A DNA stretch of 64,000 bases from Polytrichum commune (taxonomy: Eukaryota > Streptophyta > Polytrichopsida > Polytrichales > Polytrichaceae): contig OX485806.1 in NCBI GenBank assembly GCA_950295325.1, forward strand, positions 3,286,001 through 3,350,000. The letters are read 5' to 3'. Position 1 is the first letter of the stretch; each line of letters starts with the position of its first letter. This document shows, piece by piece, positions 23,027 to 34,165 of the stretch. The notes under the pieces are model-generated. The model was not told where the DNA came from. It ran no database searches and worked only from the letters and a program-made list of their open reading frames with translations. Both the position numbers and the translations under genes were made by a program.

Positions 23027-23757
23027 TTGTAGTAGCTCCTTAGCGAATTTTTTTTGTGCAATTTTTTTTCGCAATGGCTGGTTACTCACAATTTCAGTTT
23101 GGTAGTAGCCAAGATGAGGATAACCTCATTGGTAGTGAGAATTATTTTGAGCCATTTTGTATCGCCATAGTTGAAATGATAAAATACTTCAAAACCATAA
23201 AGATCATAAGAGAGCACAAAATCTCTCTTCTTCGATTATCCATGATTGAAGATCAAAGATAAGAAGAGAGAAATTGATGAGGATGATTAAGAGGAGAGCA
23301 TGTCTTAAATAATACCAAAGAGTAGTGCTTTGTCCAATGTGTATGGGTTTTCCCCTCTTCATTCTTAAACACCCAAGGAGACATTTATTTCCTACATGGG
23401 CCAAACTTGGCAATTTGGCAATTTTCATTATCTTTTGAATAAAATTGAACATTATATTACACAATTCTTATGAACACAATTCTTGTTGAAATCTTTTGAT
23501 ACAATGTGAATGTAGAGAATTATGGTTTTTTATCACAAAAAATCTTCACCATTAGGTGAACTTCTCTTCACCGGTGGACTTCTCCGGTGGACTTCTCCTC
23601 TAGGTGTTTAGACTTCAACCGGTCAAGACTCCTTAAGAAATATTTTATTGCCTTTAATTCTTCTCCGGCACATCCACCATTTGCCTCATATAACCATGTC
23701 TTGGCCAAGCATTCTTGACCGACCGGAGGCCTTCTCCACCATAGTGTAAACCGGCCC
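22641..23757. mobile_element. PIF/Harbinger-type element, 1,117 bp
   Basis: The left end GGGCCGGTTTACACTACGGT and the right end, read inward as GGGCCGGTTTACACTATGGT, are nearly identical and are followed by complementary GGAGAAG stretches. The flanks are TTA at 22,638-22,640 and 23,758-23,760, the 3-bp duplication typical of PIF/Harbinger. Inside are a (CT)n microsatellite (about 22,974-23,022), a palindrome at 22,826-22,890, and a short frame at 23,074-23,262 starting MAGYSQFQFGSSQDEDNLIG that may be a relic of an accessory protein. There is no DDE transposase, so it is non-autonomous. Confidence 0.75.
22974..23022. repeat. (CT)n microsatellite
   Basis: About 24 CT units, essentially uninterrupted, inside the PIF element just upstream of its short open frame. 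Confidence 0.95.
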
Positions 23758-24359
23758 TTAGAGAACTTCCCATAGAATTGTATGCTCTCAAGCTTACTAT
23801 GGGCTTCCAATCAAGGTTGAGGGGCTCTCCTACATCGTCCCTGAGACGAAATATACATCCCCAAGCACTCCTCACTCCCACAAAGCAATCTTCTTAATCT
23901 CCTTCTCTACTGGAAGAGAAGAGGAGAACCTACAAACAATCCGAACAGACAATGCATAATCGGATGACCTTTGGCGAAGAGAATCGGCAAAGAAATCGGA
24001 ATCGGGAAGGTGAAGAGAGTGAGTGTATGTCTGTCTTCTCCGTCTGTCTGTCTGCACAGGCAGTGGACGGAGGAGATTAGGGGAGGAGGGTTATATCGGT
24101 CAGATCCGACAGTCGAGAAAGCACATGCGACATGGCCTCACCAAAATCTGCTTTCATCGCCCATAGAATTCTTCTCGACAACGGCTTACCCACCTATCCC
24201 CCTTTTGGCTAGTCAGTTAAGCAAGCTCATTATCCCAACACTTGGCGGAACAAGGATTTAATACTCAATATAAATTGACAACCATGTAGAAGACATCATG
24301 GGGTTTATCTCATTGGGAACCCCATGACAACCCAACCATATTAAAACAACATATGTTGA

Positions 24360-24905
24360 TATCAAGGAGGTTTTTTATTGCTAAAGAGTGAAACTCTTTT
24401 CATCTCTATGCGAAGAAACTAGATTATCTCCACCTCAAGAATTTTCTTAAATAGGAATGTGATTTATACTCGAAGCAACTATTGACTCCAAAGCAACGCA
24501 AAATCAATGTTGCCTACTGCACCTCGAACCATAGACTTGCCATTGAAATTGGACGATGAACGATTATCCCTACATCTAGAGATATTAGACTACTCTGTAC
24601 GCCGCTTTTGCTCCTACAATGCACTTGAAAACGAGACACATTTCATGTTGGAATGTATGATATATAACCCCATTAGAGATAAGGTTCCATCACTATCTGA
24701 GAACGTAGTTCCAAGGAGCCTCAAGTCTTTCTTTCATTTAGATCAACAATATCACATTAGTCTCTATCTCACGGAGGCTACTGCAATCTGCCACTCTAAA
24801 GAATTAATTGGTTTGAAACCATCATGACATACTTTTAGTCCCATTAGCCTTTTCGGCTTCCCGGACTTCAAAATCAATTTCATTTCATTCCAAAGGGAGT
24901 AGGGT
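24360..24905 (+). pseudogene. LINE 3'-end fragment with zinc-binding C-terminus
   Basis: The open stretch 24,507-24,830 encodes a LINE-type C-terminal zinc-binding region (RFCSYNALENETHFMLEC, then YNPIRDKV) followed by a LYLTEATAICHSKE-type tail and a 3' UTR ending CGGCTTCCCGGACTTCAAAA then CAATTTCATTTCATT. The same gene end, in reverse, lies at 39,815-40,380. Upstream sequence from 24,360 matches the second copy but is frameshifted. Confidence 0.6.
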
Positions 24906-26227
24906 TTTGAGTCTAAACCAAATGGGAGATACTCAGCTAACTAAGCCTTACAAAATTACACATAACTTACACCTCGGATATCATCATATTGACGGACATT
25001 AAACCACCCCCCCCCCCAACGAACTTTCAGGGTGTGTCAGATCCGGAATGGGGCACCCCCCTAGAAAGAAATCCATATTTTTTTGGACTCAACCAAAAAC
25101 TTCTGCTCGCCCGCCCGACTTCGAAAAAAGCATTGCCCTTGCATTCTTGAAGGCCACTTATCCACAAACCCCATATTGAGTGCACTTCACCTTCAATGTC
25201 CCAAGTCCAATATATATGTTCACTTCCATTGAGTAAATAAGCAATTGATTGAGATTTCATTTTCAAAGTGAAACTGTCAATAAAACATGTAATTAACTTG
25301 GAAGTTAAAAATACTACAAAATCCTCATTAGGTTATAATTTTTGTGACTTACCATTGAAAGAGTCTTTGTCATTCTAAAATGAAACTTTAATTATTTTTA
25401 TTTTTATTATGTTAAATATTATAATATTTTAGGTTATGCCTTCTACTTTCACAAAGTATTCATAAGCATTCAAACTAATTAAGTGTGATTGAATGTAATT
25501 AAATGTAGTTGATCCTAATTGATCCTAATTAAGCCCAATTAAATCAGAAAGTATGCTCACCAAATTAATCAAGCCTATTGAAATTTTGTGTGCGCTCATT
25601 AAGTGGTCATATAAGTCTTGTCAATCATGATGACTATTTAGCATAGTTTGAGCATGTTGTCCACTTTGTTTTGAACGCATGCTTTACTTTTTGTGCTAGT
25701 TTTTAGATCCACACCTAACCAAATACCACTCAAGTTCAATGTCCAAATTATTGGTATGCTCAATTTAGGTACACCTACTTTATTATGTACGAGCGTGTCC
25801 CTCAGTTTTCCATCACAAAAATCTTGATATAATTGCCCATATTTCTTTGTTTAACTTATTTGACACTATAATAAAATTTGAAAACCCCAAAGTAGTTTAG
25901 TATCATTTATTTGAGATGATACAACCACAAACATTGAGGGGATGAAGTTGTTGTGTTGGATGGATGAGAGGTAAGCTTACATGTGATAATTCCCTCTCAT
26001 CATCCAATAGTGAAAAAATTGTACTAAGTTAAGTCATCTCAATCTTGATTCAAATCATTATGTATATGGAGTTACTTAGTACGTATTGTACACTATGTAG
26101 CGCATGATGTAGATTACATGGAAGGGTAAGGAGTATATTTCAAACTTAAGATTGACAAATAAAGAGTACATATTCTAAAATATAAATGTTCAAATAATTC
26201 AAAAAAACGCTTCCAATATGACAATAT
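24906..26227. other. No gene; family A copy near 25,560-25,760 (-)
   Basis: AT-rich spacer. A reverse-oriented family A repeat lies at about 25,560-25,760 (CTCATTAAGTGGTCATATAA, then AACCAAATACCACTCAA). A solo end of the 217-bp inverted-repeat family lies at about 25,953-26,000. Confidence 0.45.
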
Positions 26228-26459
26228 GAGCAATAATATCATCAATTGTAGCAATATTGAGAACACATGAGCAATAATTTGATCAATCATAACACTATTT
26301 TTTTTTGGGGGGGGGGGGGCACAAATTGAGAAATTCAATTGCATAATCATAACACTATTGAGAACATATGAGTAATAATATGATTAGTCATAATAATATT
26401 GAGAACATATGAGCCATAATATGATCAATTATAACAATATTGGGAACGTATGAGCAAAT
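26228..26459 (+). repeat. 41-bp minisatellite interrupted by a retroposon tail
   Basis: A unit containing GAGCAATAATATGATCAAT...ATATTGAGAACATAT starts at 26,228, 26,269, 26,370, 26,411 and 26,452. The spacing is exactly 41 bases, except one interval of 101, which carries a 60-base insertion (45-bp insert plus 15-bp duplication). Confidence 0.8.
26285..26359 (-). mobile_element. 45-bp retroposon tail with 15-bp target duplication
   Basis: AATCATAACACTATT at 26,285-26,299 is repeated exactly at 26,345-26,359. The insert has a T-run, a G-run and the core ACAAATTGAGAAATTCAATTG. It has the same core and arrangement as the insertion at 602-652. It dates after the minisatellite formed. Confidence 0.75.
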
Positions 26460-27515
26460 CTAGATAACGTGCCCTGAACATACAAGGACAAAGACCAACG
26501 ACCACTCATGCTATGACAAACACCTTCTTTGTCTAACTTGACTCCATGAATCCCCAAAATATGTCATGCACAATAAGTAACAATTAAGAATGTGTCCGTC
26601 ATTTCTATTCACTACCTTGAGGAAGATTTCAACATACCCATTGGAGGCACAAATTTGCTTGAAAACATGCCACCTCTTTGTTGACAAATACAAGATTTTA
26701 TTTAAGCATTCGAACAATACATGTCAATTTTGGGATAGAGTTTAGCACAACACAACTGTCCTTTGTCTAACATATGTCCTAATGTGCTTTGTTGTAGTGT
26801 GCTCTAGCCCATCAAAAACAAAATCACATTAGTTTGGGCGTTAAACATGGCACGATCCTCTTTGGATTCATTGTTCACGAACATTTGACCACATATGTAA
26901 CTTATCGCACGAAGATGTTAACATGATCACGCATCAATTTGTTCTTTAAATTACCTACCCGAATTTCATGATGTTAATCTTAAGTAGTAACTCAAAATAC
27001 CAACTTTTAGACGACACATGCATCGCTGAAGTTGAAGATCAAACAAGTAGCCATCATTGACCCCTAAAACGTAGGTAATACCCTTTACATGTAATGACAT
27101 GTGAATGTTCACAACACCTACAAAAAGGGGAGGGCGAACATGGGAAGGGGGAGGGTGGAAAAGTTGATTACTATTGTAGAACCAATACTCAAAATAACCT
27201 CTAAATTGGGGTCAAAGACTTTGAATTAGTCTAGTGAACTTAGGTCAGGACAAATCAACAACCGACATTCAAGGGCATGTTTTTACCCTAACCCTTTTGG
27301 TAGGTGTTATGAAGCAAAATCATGTAATATCATAACTAGTCCATTTCCCTTTGAATTTGGTTGCCCTCTCAACACTTATGCCCTGTTCAATACTTATGCT
27401 AGTTAATTTTTTTACTAGCATTGGTATGGTACTGTTTATTTTTTAATACCATTTAATTATCCATAACGACGATTTCACCCAAAAAAAAATACCAGTAGGG
27501 TATGGGTATTTGACG
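26460..27515. other. No gene seen
   Basis: No supported gene or element ends. An open frame at 26,511-26,717 (-) is unrecognised. Confidence 0.4.
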
Positions 27516-27524
27516 GTATTTGTG

Positions 27525-27770
27525 GGCCAGGGATTCATGGCACTCAAGTAAAATCATCCGTGCGGATGAAAAAAACACATGAATCATCTAAATGGCTATT
27601 TTTGGGCAAATTGATTCCGGAAATAGAGTCAAAGGCCCCAAATTAGTCTAGTGACGTCACATTCGAATGAATTGGCCCTCAATCCCATAGGGGGGCTTTT
27701 TTTATTGGAGCCACTTCATCCACGATATCTTGGATGGATGATTTTACTTGAGTGCCACGAATCCCCAGCC
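27525..27770. mobile_element. Mutator-like miniature element 1 (246 bp)
   Basis: Left end GGCCAGGGATTCATGGCACT; right end read inward GGCTGGGGATTCGTGGCACT; both continue into CAAGTAAAATCATCC. It is flanked by the 9-mer GTATTTGTG at 27,516-27,524 and 27,771-27,779. A 9-bp duplication with long terminal repeats is the Mutator signature. It directly abuts element 2, with which it shares a target copy. Non-coding. Confidence 0.7.
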
Positions 27771-27779
27771 GTATTTGTG

Positions 27780-28173
27780 GGCTTAAGATTCGTGATGTAT
27801 GCGTAAACTCATCCATCATAGATGAAGGGCTCTAATAAAGACAAGTCTCTTACAAAGTAGAAGGCTAATTCATTCCAACTAAGCTCTAGTAGATTACCCA
27901 TAGTGGGCTCCCTACTTCATCTTTACATGTGCCGGAATGTAGTTTCCACGTGGGGTACTAGTGGGTCGTAGCGAATGACAACATGACACGTGGCAAATCT
28001 TGAGGGCATAATAATTGTTTTGTGTCAGAGTAGAGAGCCCTCTACGATAATTTAGGGTCTCCGATGCTATATCGAAAGTGACATGATGTAAGATAGTAAT
28101 TTACGAGCTATAGTTTACTACGTTGTCACATCCACAGTGGATGAGTTTACATAGACACCACAAACCCCTAGCC
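27780..28173. mobile_element. Mutator-like miniature element 2 (394 bp)
   Basis: Left end GGCTTAAGATTCGTGATGTA, right end read inward GGCTAGGGGTTTGTGGTGTC; both lead into GTAAACTCATCCA. It is flanked by GTATTTGTG at 27,771-27,779 and 28,174-28,182. Related solo ends occur near 5,300 and 6,830. Non-coding. Confidence 0.65.
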
Positions 28174-28182
28174 GTATTTGTG

Positions 28183-28923
28183 TTTTCAATGTCACTCATG
28201 TCTATATACCATGCAAGAACTCACATACATAGGTAAAATTGCCTTTATCAATATGGCTTAGAATGGCATTAGCCCAATTAACAACTCATGTATAGAAAAA
28301 CGTTCTTACTTGACATACCCACCAAATATCAATAGTTGACCAGTTTTAACAATTGATACCCACGGGTATGTCCTTTGATACCATTATGAATGTCCATTAT
28401 TGATACCCATGCATTCACCTATATACCCGTCCAGTATTTATGTTTATGAGGTAAGACATGAACCAAAGTGACATCATAGGGCTGATCTCACTCCTATGCC
28501 ACGTCACATTTAATATTTTGTTTCTAATGATTCTTCCAGTGAAGAAGTAAGTTGTTGTACGTTCTGGCAGTGTTGGCCACACCACATCAACTAGAGTAAT
28601 AATCGCAGGTAAATGCCGCCGTCGATCGGTCTGCGGTAGGGAGGAAGGTGAGCCGTTGGATAGCGATCCAAGGCTGGGGATCTGCGCCTCCTCATTGGCC
28701 TATGCCGCTGGCGTCTACAAACCCTAAACTCACTCACAAATATTTACAGTTCTCCCTCCATCCTCACGGTTCAAAAGGCCCTGATTCATCTTCCGTAGCT
28801 TCTGCCATTTCACGTAATTTGGCCCCGTGCGCAATCGGGTGCAAGACTTTTTGTAAGTTAGGTAGGTTGGTCTGGTTACGAGCTGAGTTTTGGTAGTGGA
28901 TTTGTGTGTTGAGGTTCGAGATC
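28183..28923 (+). promoter_or_regulatory. Upstream region of the histone H2B gene
   Basis: No gene lies here. CCACGTCA at 28,499-28,506 contains the ACGTCA hexamer known from plant histone promoters, but the usual adjoining CGATCCGCG octamer is not beside it. GCGATCCAAGG near 28,664 is only a half match. A CCAAT-type box in reverse (ATTGG) is at about 28,694. The promoter itself is inferred from position. Confidence 0.3.
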
Positions 28924-30421
28924 ATGGCTCCCAAAGCGGCCGAGGCAGAGCAGAAGGCAGGAAAGTCCAAGGCCGAGAAGAAACCCGTGAAGGCGAAGGC
29001 GGAGAAGAAGCCAGTGGCTAAGGAGGGAGGCAAGAAGAAGAAGAACAAGAAGAGTGTAGAGACTTACAAGATCTACATTTACAAGGTTTTGAAGCAGGTA
29101 AGAAAACGAGGTTTTTGCTTCTTCTTATGACATTTGCAAATTGGTGTAATTATGTGGAAACTGGAGGGGGCCGGAGGCAACATCGAAAGGCATTCGATGT
29201 TGTTCCACATATACAATGTGAGACTTCGTATAGTGGTCATTTGTGTGCTGATGATATGATGGTGATGTACATAAGAGTTTTCTTGTTACAACTACAGATT
29301 TATTGCATTTGGTAAATTTCGAACAGCCAGGATTTACAATTGAGGTTAATCACTGTGATGTCTCACATTTCTAGGGGTTGCATGTGTAGGCGAAAGTGCG
29401 CATGCTCTGACATTTGGAAATTGTTGTGGAAGAACCGTAGGCAACATCGAAAGGCATCAGATGCTTTTCCGATGTTCCACATACACCGCTCAAGCTTTAT
29501 TCAGTGGTCATTTGTGTCCTGAGGATATGGTATTGGTGTACGCAACAATTTGGTTGTTAAACTATAGAGTATCGCATTTGGTAATATCAAGCAGTTATGA
29601 TCCGCAATCAAGGTTCCACTGTTTGACATACCCACTGATCGGTCTCGCATTGCTAGGGGTTGCACGTGTAGGCAAAAGTGTGCAAGTACATTGCTCAAAC
29701 CATTTGTTTAAAAATAGTGGAGCAGTCTGATGGGGTTTACTTCTCACATTTACGGATTGGTGTATCTGGATATTGGAGGCAACATCGAAAGGCATCATCA
29801 GATGGTGCCTTTTTATTGATGTTCATCCACATACACCATGCAAGCCACATTTAGTGGTCATTCGTGTGTTTAGGATATGATGTTGATTCACATAACAATT
29901 TGGTCTTCAGACAATAGGCTATTGCGTTTGGTAGTTCCAAACAGGCATGGGTCGCATTTAATCTTCCACTATTATACTCTTAGACGTAAACACTGACAGC
30001 TTTCACATCGCTAGGGATTGCTTGTGCATGTACATTGTCTAGAGTCCGCACCCGTTCTGGAGCAGGGTGATGGGGTTCGATGTTGCCCTTGGTGCTTTTT
30101 TTTTATCTTCGCTCTCCGAGCTTCAGTGGATAGCAACGTGTGGAGTTTCTTCTTTTCCTGAATTTTGTGGCTTGCGTTTGATTACAGGTGCATCCTGATA
30201 CAGGTATCTCATCGAAGGCCATGGGCATTATGAACTCGTTCATCAACGATATCTTTGAGAAGCTTGCGCAAGAGGCTGCTCGTCTTGCACGGTATAACAA
30301 GAAGCCAACAATCACCTCTCGGGAGATTCAGACCGCAGTGCGTTTGATTTTGCCAGGAGAGTTGGCTAAGCATGCCGTTTCGGAAGGCACCAAGGCCGTG
30401 ACTAAGTTCACTAGTGCTTAG
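28924..30421 (+). CDS. Histone H2B (two exons)
   Basis: Core nucleosomal histone, pairing with H2A in chromatin. The coding sequence is join(28,924-29,097; 30,188-30,421), giving 135 aa. GT at 29,098 and AG at 30,186-30,187 leave an in-frame phase-0 junction within LKQ|VHPD. Residues 1-45 are the lysine/alanine-rich tail with [15 protein letters not shown] repeats typical of plant H2B. From residue 46 the histone fold follows ([13 protein letters not shown], then [20 protein letters not shown], then [14 protein letters not shown]). The C-terminal AVTKFTSA holds K131, equivalent to the mono-ubiquitinated lysine of other H2Bs. The start is the first ATG in frame and matches the family MAPKA start. 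H2B genes of flowering plants are usually intronless, so the 1,090-bp intron is unusual. All conserved core positions look intact, so the gene is probably functional. Confidence 0.97.
29128..30055 (+). repeat. Three tandem repeats filling the H2B intron
   Basis: Landmarks recur three times in order: GGCAACATCGAAAGGCAT at 29,176, 29,440 and 29,778; GTGGTCATTTGTGT-type at about 29,233, 29,503 and 29,853; CTAGGGGTTGC-type at 29,371, 29,653 and 30,011. Units are roughly 265-360 bp and well diverged. Each also carries an AACATCGAAAGGCATC arm facing a GATGCTTTTCCGATGTT-like arm, a potential hairpin. Confidence 0.8.
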
Positions 30422-31464
30422 GTTTTGAAGGCTGCCATTATTCATACCATACAGACAGACCGACCATTTTATGGTGTTTCGTCAACACCGCCACTCCTTT
30501 GGATGATACTTCTCCTCCTGTCATGTGGGATCATTTGGAGGGTGGATCAGTATTATTCCAAGGTTTAGGGTTTTCATCATGAGTGTAACTATCATCGAAC
30601 TCATTCACCAAATTGAATATGAATATTGGAGTCTTGGTAGTAATTTTGGACACCCCACTGTACATGTCGGCCTTCAGAGGTCCTTGGAATATCCTGCAAC
30701 CTTCTTTGCAGCATGTAATACCTTGACAAGAGGTTTGTATTATTGGGCAACATCTGAGCATCAAGTCTACCATTCTCTTGCGTAGGCAGAGACATTCTAC
30801 TGGCCATTTTGACAACGAGATGCCTATTCTATCTGGAGAAGTTTGGAGATGTGAATGTTCTAATCCTAACTCTGTTGATGTTTGAACTTCCTTAGAGGTT
30901 GATCAGATGTAGACATAGAAAGGATGTAGGTAAATCGTTGTGAGGTGTTTTTGCAAGTGGAATTGGAACTCATCACCCTGCTCAAGAATGCATGTAATGA
31001 GTGCTGTTTATGAACAAATGGTTTGGGCAATGAACTTTTGTCTCCATATGCGAACCCTGGCAATCTGAAATATATTTTACGATCCGTTCAACAGTGGAAT
31101 CTCAAAATGTGAGTTAAAAACCGAATGCAATAGTTAATAGTGTTACATAAAGCACCACATTCTCAGCACAAAAATGACTAATAGATGAAGCTGGAACGGT
31201 GATTTCAAATGCGTAATCTATCAGAAAAAGCTTGTCTGCTACTTGATATGTCTGGAAAACTTACTTTAATGGAATCTCATGAAATCATCAAACTTTACTA
31301 GAACCTTACTGCTCATGATGCTCTTGTAAGGCAATTTGACCTCACAAAGGAGCTTATGCACTATTTCAGATGTCGGTGCAGCTCACTTACTTTCCGAAAC
31401 CTTATGATGTCCATGGGAGTACACAATCCTGGCTACATCTACATTTCAAAGTTTATGCATTCCT
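30422..31464. other. H2B 3' flank; no further gene
   Basis: The 3' UTR and terminator of H2B must lie in the first few hundred bases, but no diagnostic signal stands out. Nothing else is recognised. Confidence 0.4.
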
Positions 31465-32200
31465 TTTTCTTTTCGTTTTTGATACAAATTGAATGCATTC
31501 AATTGCAAGGAGTAATAAAACTACAATCACCAAGGGGATCAAGTAATAATGCCAGTCTGAGTTATATTGCAACTGATTGTCAAGTTACTTCTAGTGGCAA
31601 TGAGACCTCTAACGCAGAACACCGTCGTCGAAGGCAACATCAAGGGCTTCAGTTAAGTCTTTAAGCATCCTTTGCTCCTCAATCCTACGACAATCATTGA
31701 GAGTCCCACTGAACTTCATGGACTTTCTCCACATTCCATTTTGTAGAGTTGAAAACAAGGTCATTGCGTTGTCTCCAGATAATCCAAGGCAAAACTACTC
31801 TGAAGGAATAACCAAACCCTATGAAACTTTCTAAGGGACTTGTTAAGGTTTTTGTCAAAAAAAACATTTGCATCAAGGAAAAGGACTTCTGGGAACCAAC
31901 GTTGCCTCATAACAAACAGTTGCTAGACAATGTTAGCTGCACACTGCCAAACCTGTTGCGCCAAAGAACAATCAAAGGACCTGGGTTCCACTGACTCCAC
32001 AATCTATACATTCCAAAGCTGAGAAGGTGTAGAACAGTAATGTGGATTTAAGGCATGCAATGTAAGCAATCCTCATTGAGATGGAGGGTGTCTAGTACAT
32101 CAGCTTGCAAAATTTAGAACCATTTGTAAATGTGGAGTATTGAATGGACTTTTTGGATATTATACTGAATCTCAGAAACCTCTCCCTGTTACAGCTCCAC
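31465..32200 (-). pseudogene. 5'-truncated LINE fragment
   Basis: On the minus strand, a segment at 31,694-31,876 contains LPWIIWRQRNDLVFN, the (L/I)WxxWRxRNxxVF block found near the C-terminus of plant LINE proteins. Upstream are TLHLNEDCLHC-like remnants. After the stop comes a 3' region ending in CAATTGAATGCATTCAATTT then GTATCAAAAACGAAAAG, the core shared with the short insertions at 602 and 26,300. It is frameshifted and non-functional. Confidence 0.5.
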
Positions 32201-33764
32201 AATAATGTGTCACCATGGCCTACTTACACAAAAGATGTGTTGATGGTTATCTACATTTCCCTGGTCACATATTCAAACGCATTGTGTCAGGTTATGGGGA
32301 TGGAAATCAACCGTCATTAATTTTATCTAGTGTTCTCTTCGAATGTGAGAAATTCCCACTGTCTACGCTATCCTCATGTTTGCTCAAAGTTGTTTCTAAG
32401 CTAAGAACTGCATGCACCTGCTGCTTTGAGTTCTGATTTCAAAAAAGGTTGCTACCCCCTAGGACTATTATTTACTTAGGCGTAAAGTCAATATAGCCTA
32501 AAAATCCAGGAGTAATTGTGGCAAAATTCTCTCCAAATGAGTTCCCTCAATTTTTGTGCAGCCTTCAGCTTCAGCTACCAGTGCTGCTCTCTCCACTGCC
32601 TCTGCAAAATACAGATCAAGGTGTTTGGTTAGTCCATTGAGGATTAGTTTGGCAAATTCCCGTCTGGAAAACATAAAAACTCTTGCAGTGAAGCTTCAAT
32701 AGAAGTGTGGAGCAAAGGAGGAACAGGGTTTGTAACTCACCGACAACAAAGAGGCGGAGGTATTCACAGCTTAGTTTTAATGCATCCGAATTAACTGAGA
32801 CCACAAAATTGTAACTATGAGTACCGTGTGCTACATCAATACAAACCTCCCAAGCATCCCACCCTTCTCTTTAAGCCTTCCTTAATTCCAAGATTCCAAA
32901 CTGTGAGACACCAAGATACGGTTTTGCTTGTCAACTCCACAGCCTAAAATCACACTCTAATCTTTCCACCACAAGTCCTGAAACCTAGACCTCTCATTCA
33001 CTTTTGAAAGCTATTTGAGACTAGCGGACATGAGAAATGTTCTAACTCAACTACAGTAATTGGTAGTTATTCACGAAGCTGTTAAATAAACATCAGTTAC
33101 ATGTTCCATTCAAATACTCACTGTTTGTTCCTCGTGTCTTCTTGGAAGGACCTGCACCTGCAGCCTGTGGTACTTTGAAAATGTTAGACCTGGCGTAGTG
33201 TGAAGCAGTAAAAGCTTCATTACTAATGCTCAAAGATATTGGAGGTTTCAACAAATCATTCAATATGTACTTCAATGATCCAATGGCTTGCCATGACTGT
33301 GTGTACACTACGTTCCTCTCCCTCTCTGTATACTACTATCTTGTAGTAAATATATTCTTGCATTCCTAGCTTCAATGGCTCTGACTGATAAACTTTGTAT
33401 TAGTCTCTGAAGAACAATACAAAATACAAAAAAAGAAAAAAGAGCATCTTAATCGGGTGAATTTCATGCCTCAGGCTCAATCTCTTCTGGGTCCTCCTTT
33501 GCTCGTCCTGTGTCATCCCAGCATTAGGTTTCACAGACCACAGAACAATCAGTGAATTAGGGTTATGAAGAGACAATTTGCAATCCGTGACCGATTTTCT
33601 GAAGTGCATAAAACAGGCCTACAGTGATACCAAACCTCAAGCCCCTCAAGGAAATAGGCATTCATGTTGCCTTTATTTACTACGGTGAAAGAATCTGAAC
33701 TATACTCCAATGAGCGGGGAAAACCGGCTGCTATTTACAGATGAACCAGTTGAGTTTGAGAAAT
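32201..33764. other. No confident gene
   Basis: Composition is near genic, and a reverse open stretch at 33,093-33,308 contains KVPQAAGAGPSKKTRGTNS, but I recognise no family and no consistent exon chain. Confidence 0.3.
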
Positions 33765-33905
33765 AACCGGTTGAAGTTCAAGAATTCACGAAAAGTACAG
33801 GTACAGAGATCATTTTAGAGGAATCTATGGAATACACCCCATTTTACCATGAAAAACCGAAAGATGTCAACATGTAACTGGTTGATTTCGGAAACACTAG
33901 GATCT
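33765..33905 (-). repeat. AACCGGTT-rich repeat, copy 3
   Basis: Reverse-complement relative of the copies at 15,170 and 15,845 (AACCGGTTGAAGTTCAAGAA, GGAATCTATGGAATACA, AAAACCGAAAGATG). Confidence 0.5.
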
Positions 33906-34165
33906 TGACCGGTTAATCCAAAAATCTCCCCAGACAGTGCTATTCTCTAAATGGTGGAAAATCTATTCCACGCTTTGGAAAGGTTGAACGGCAAGGGCAT
34001 GCATGGGTGCTGATGCAGTTGTTGTTTCAAAGTTTCAAAATGGTTGGCCATCAACAACGGCATGTGGAGGCGACATGGCAGAATGGCCTGAGACATTAAA
34101 TCATATGAACATGTGCAACATGCTAGGATGACGTGGGCCCCAACTAGTTAACTACATCCTCATTA

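Noticed and set aside
23971-24261. 96-codon plus-strand gene
   Set aside because: Composition is genic, but the translation matches no family and the opposite strand is equally open. It may be an untranslated region of a lost gene.
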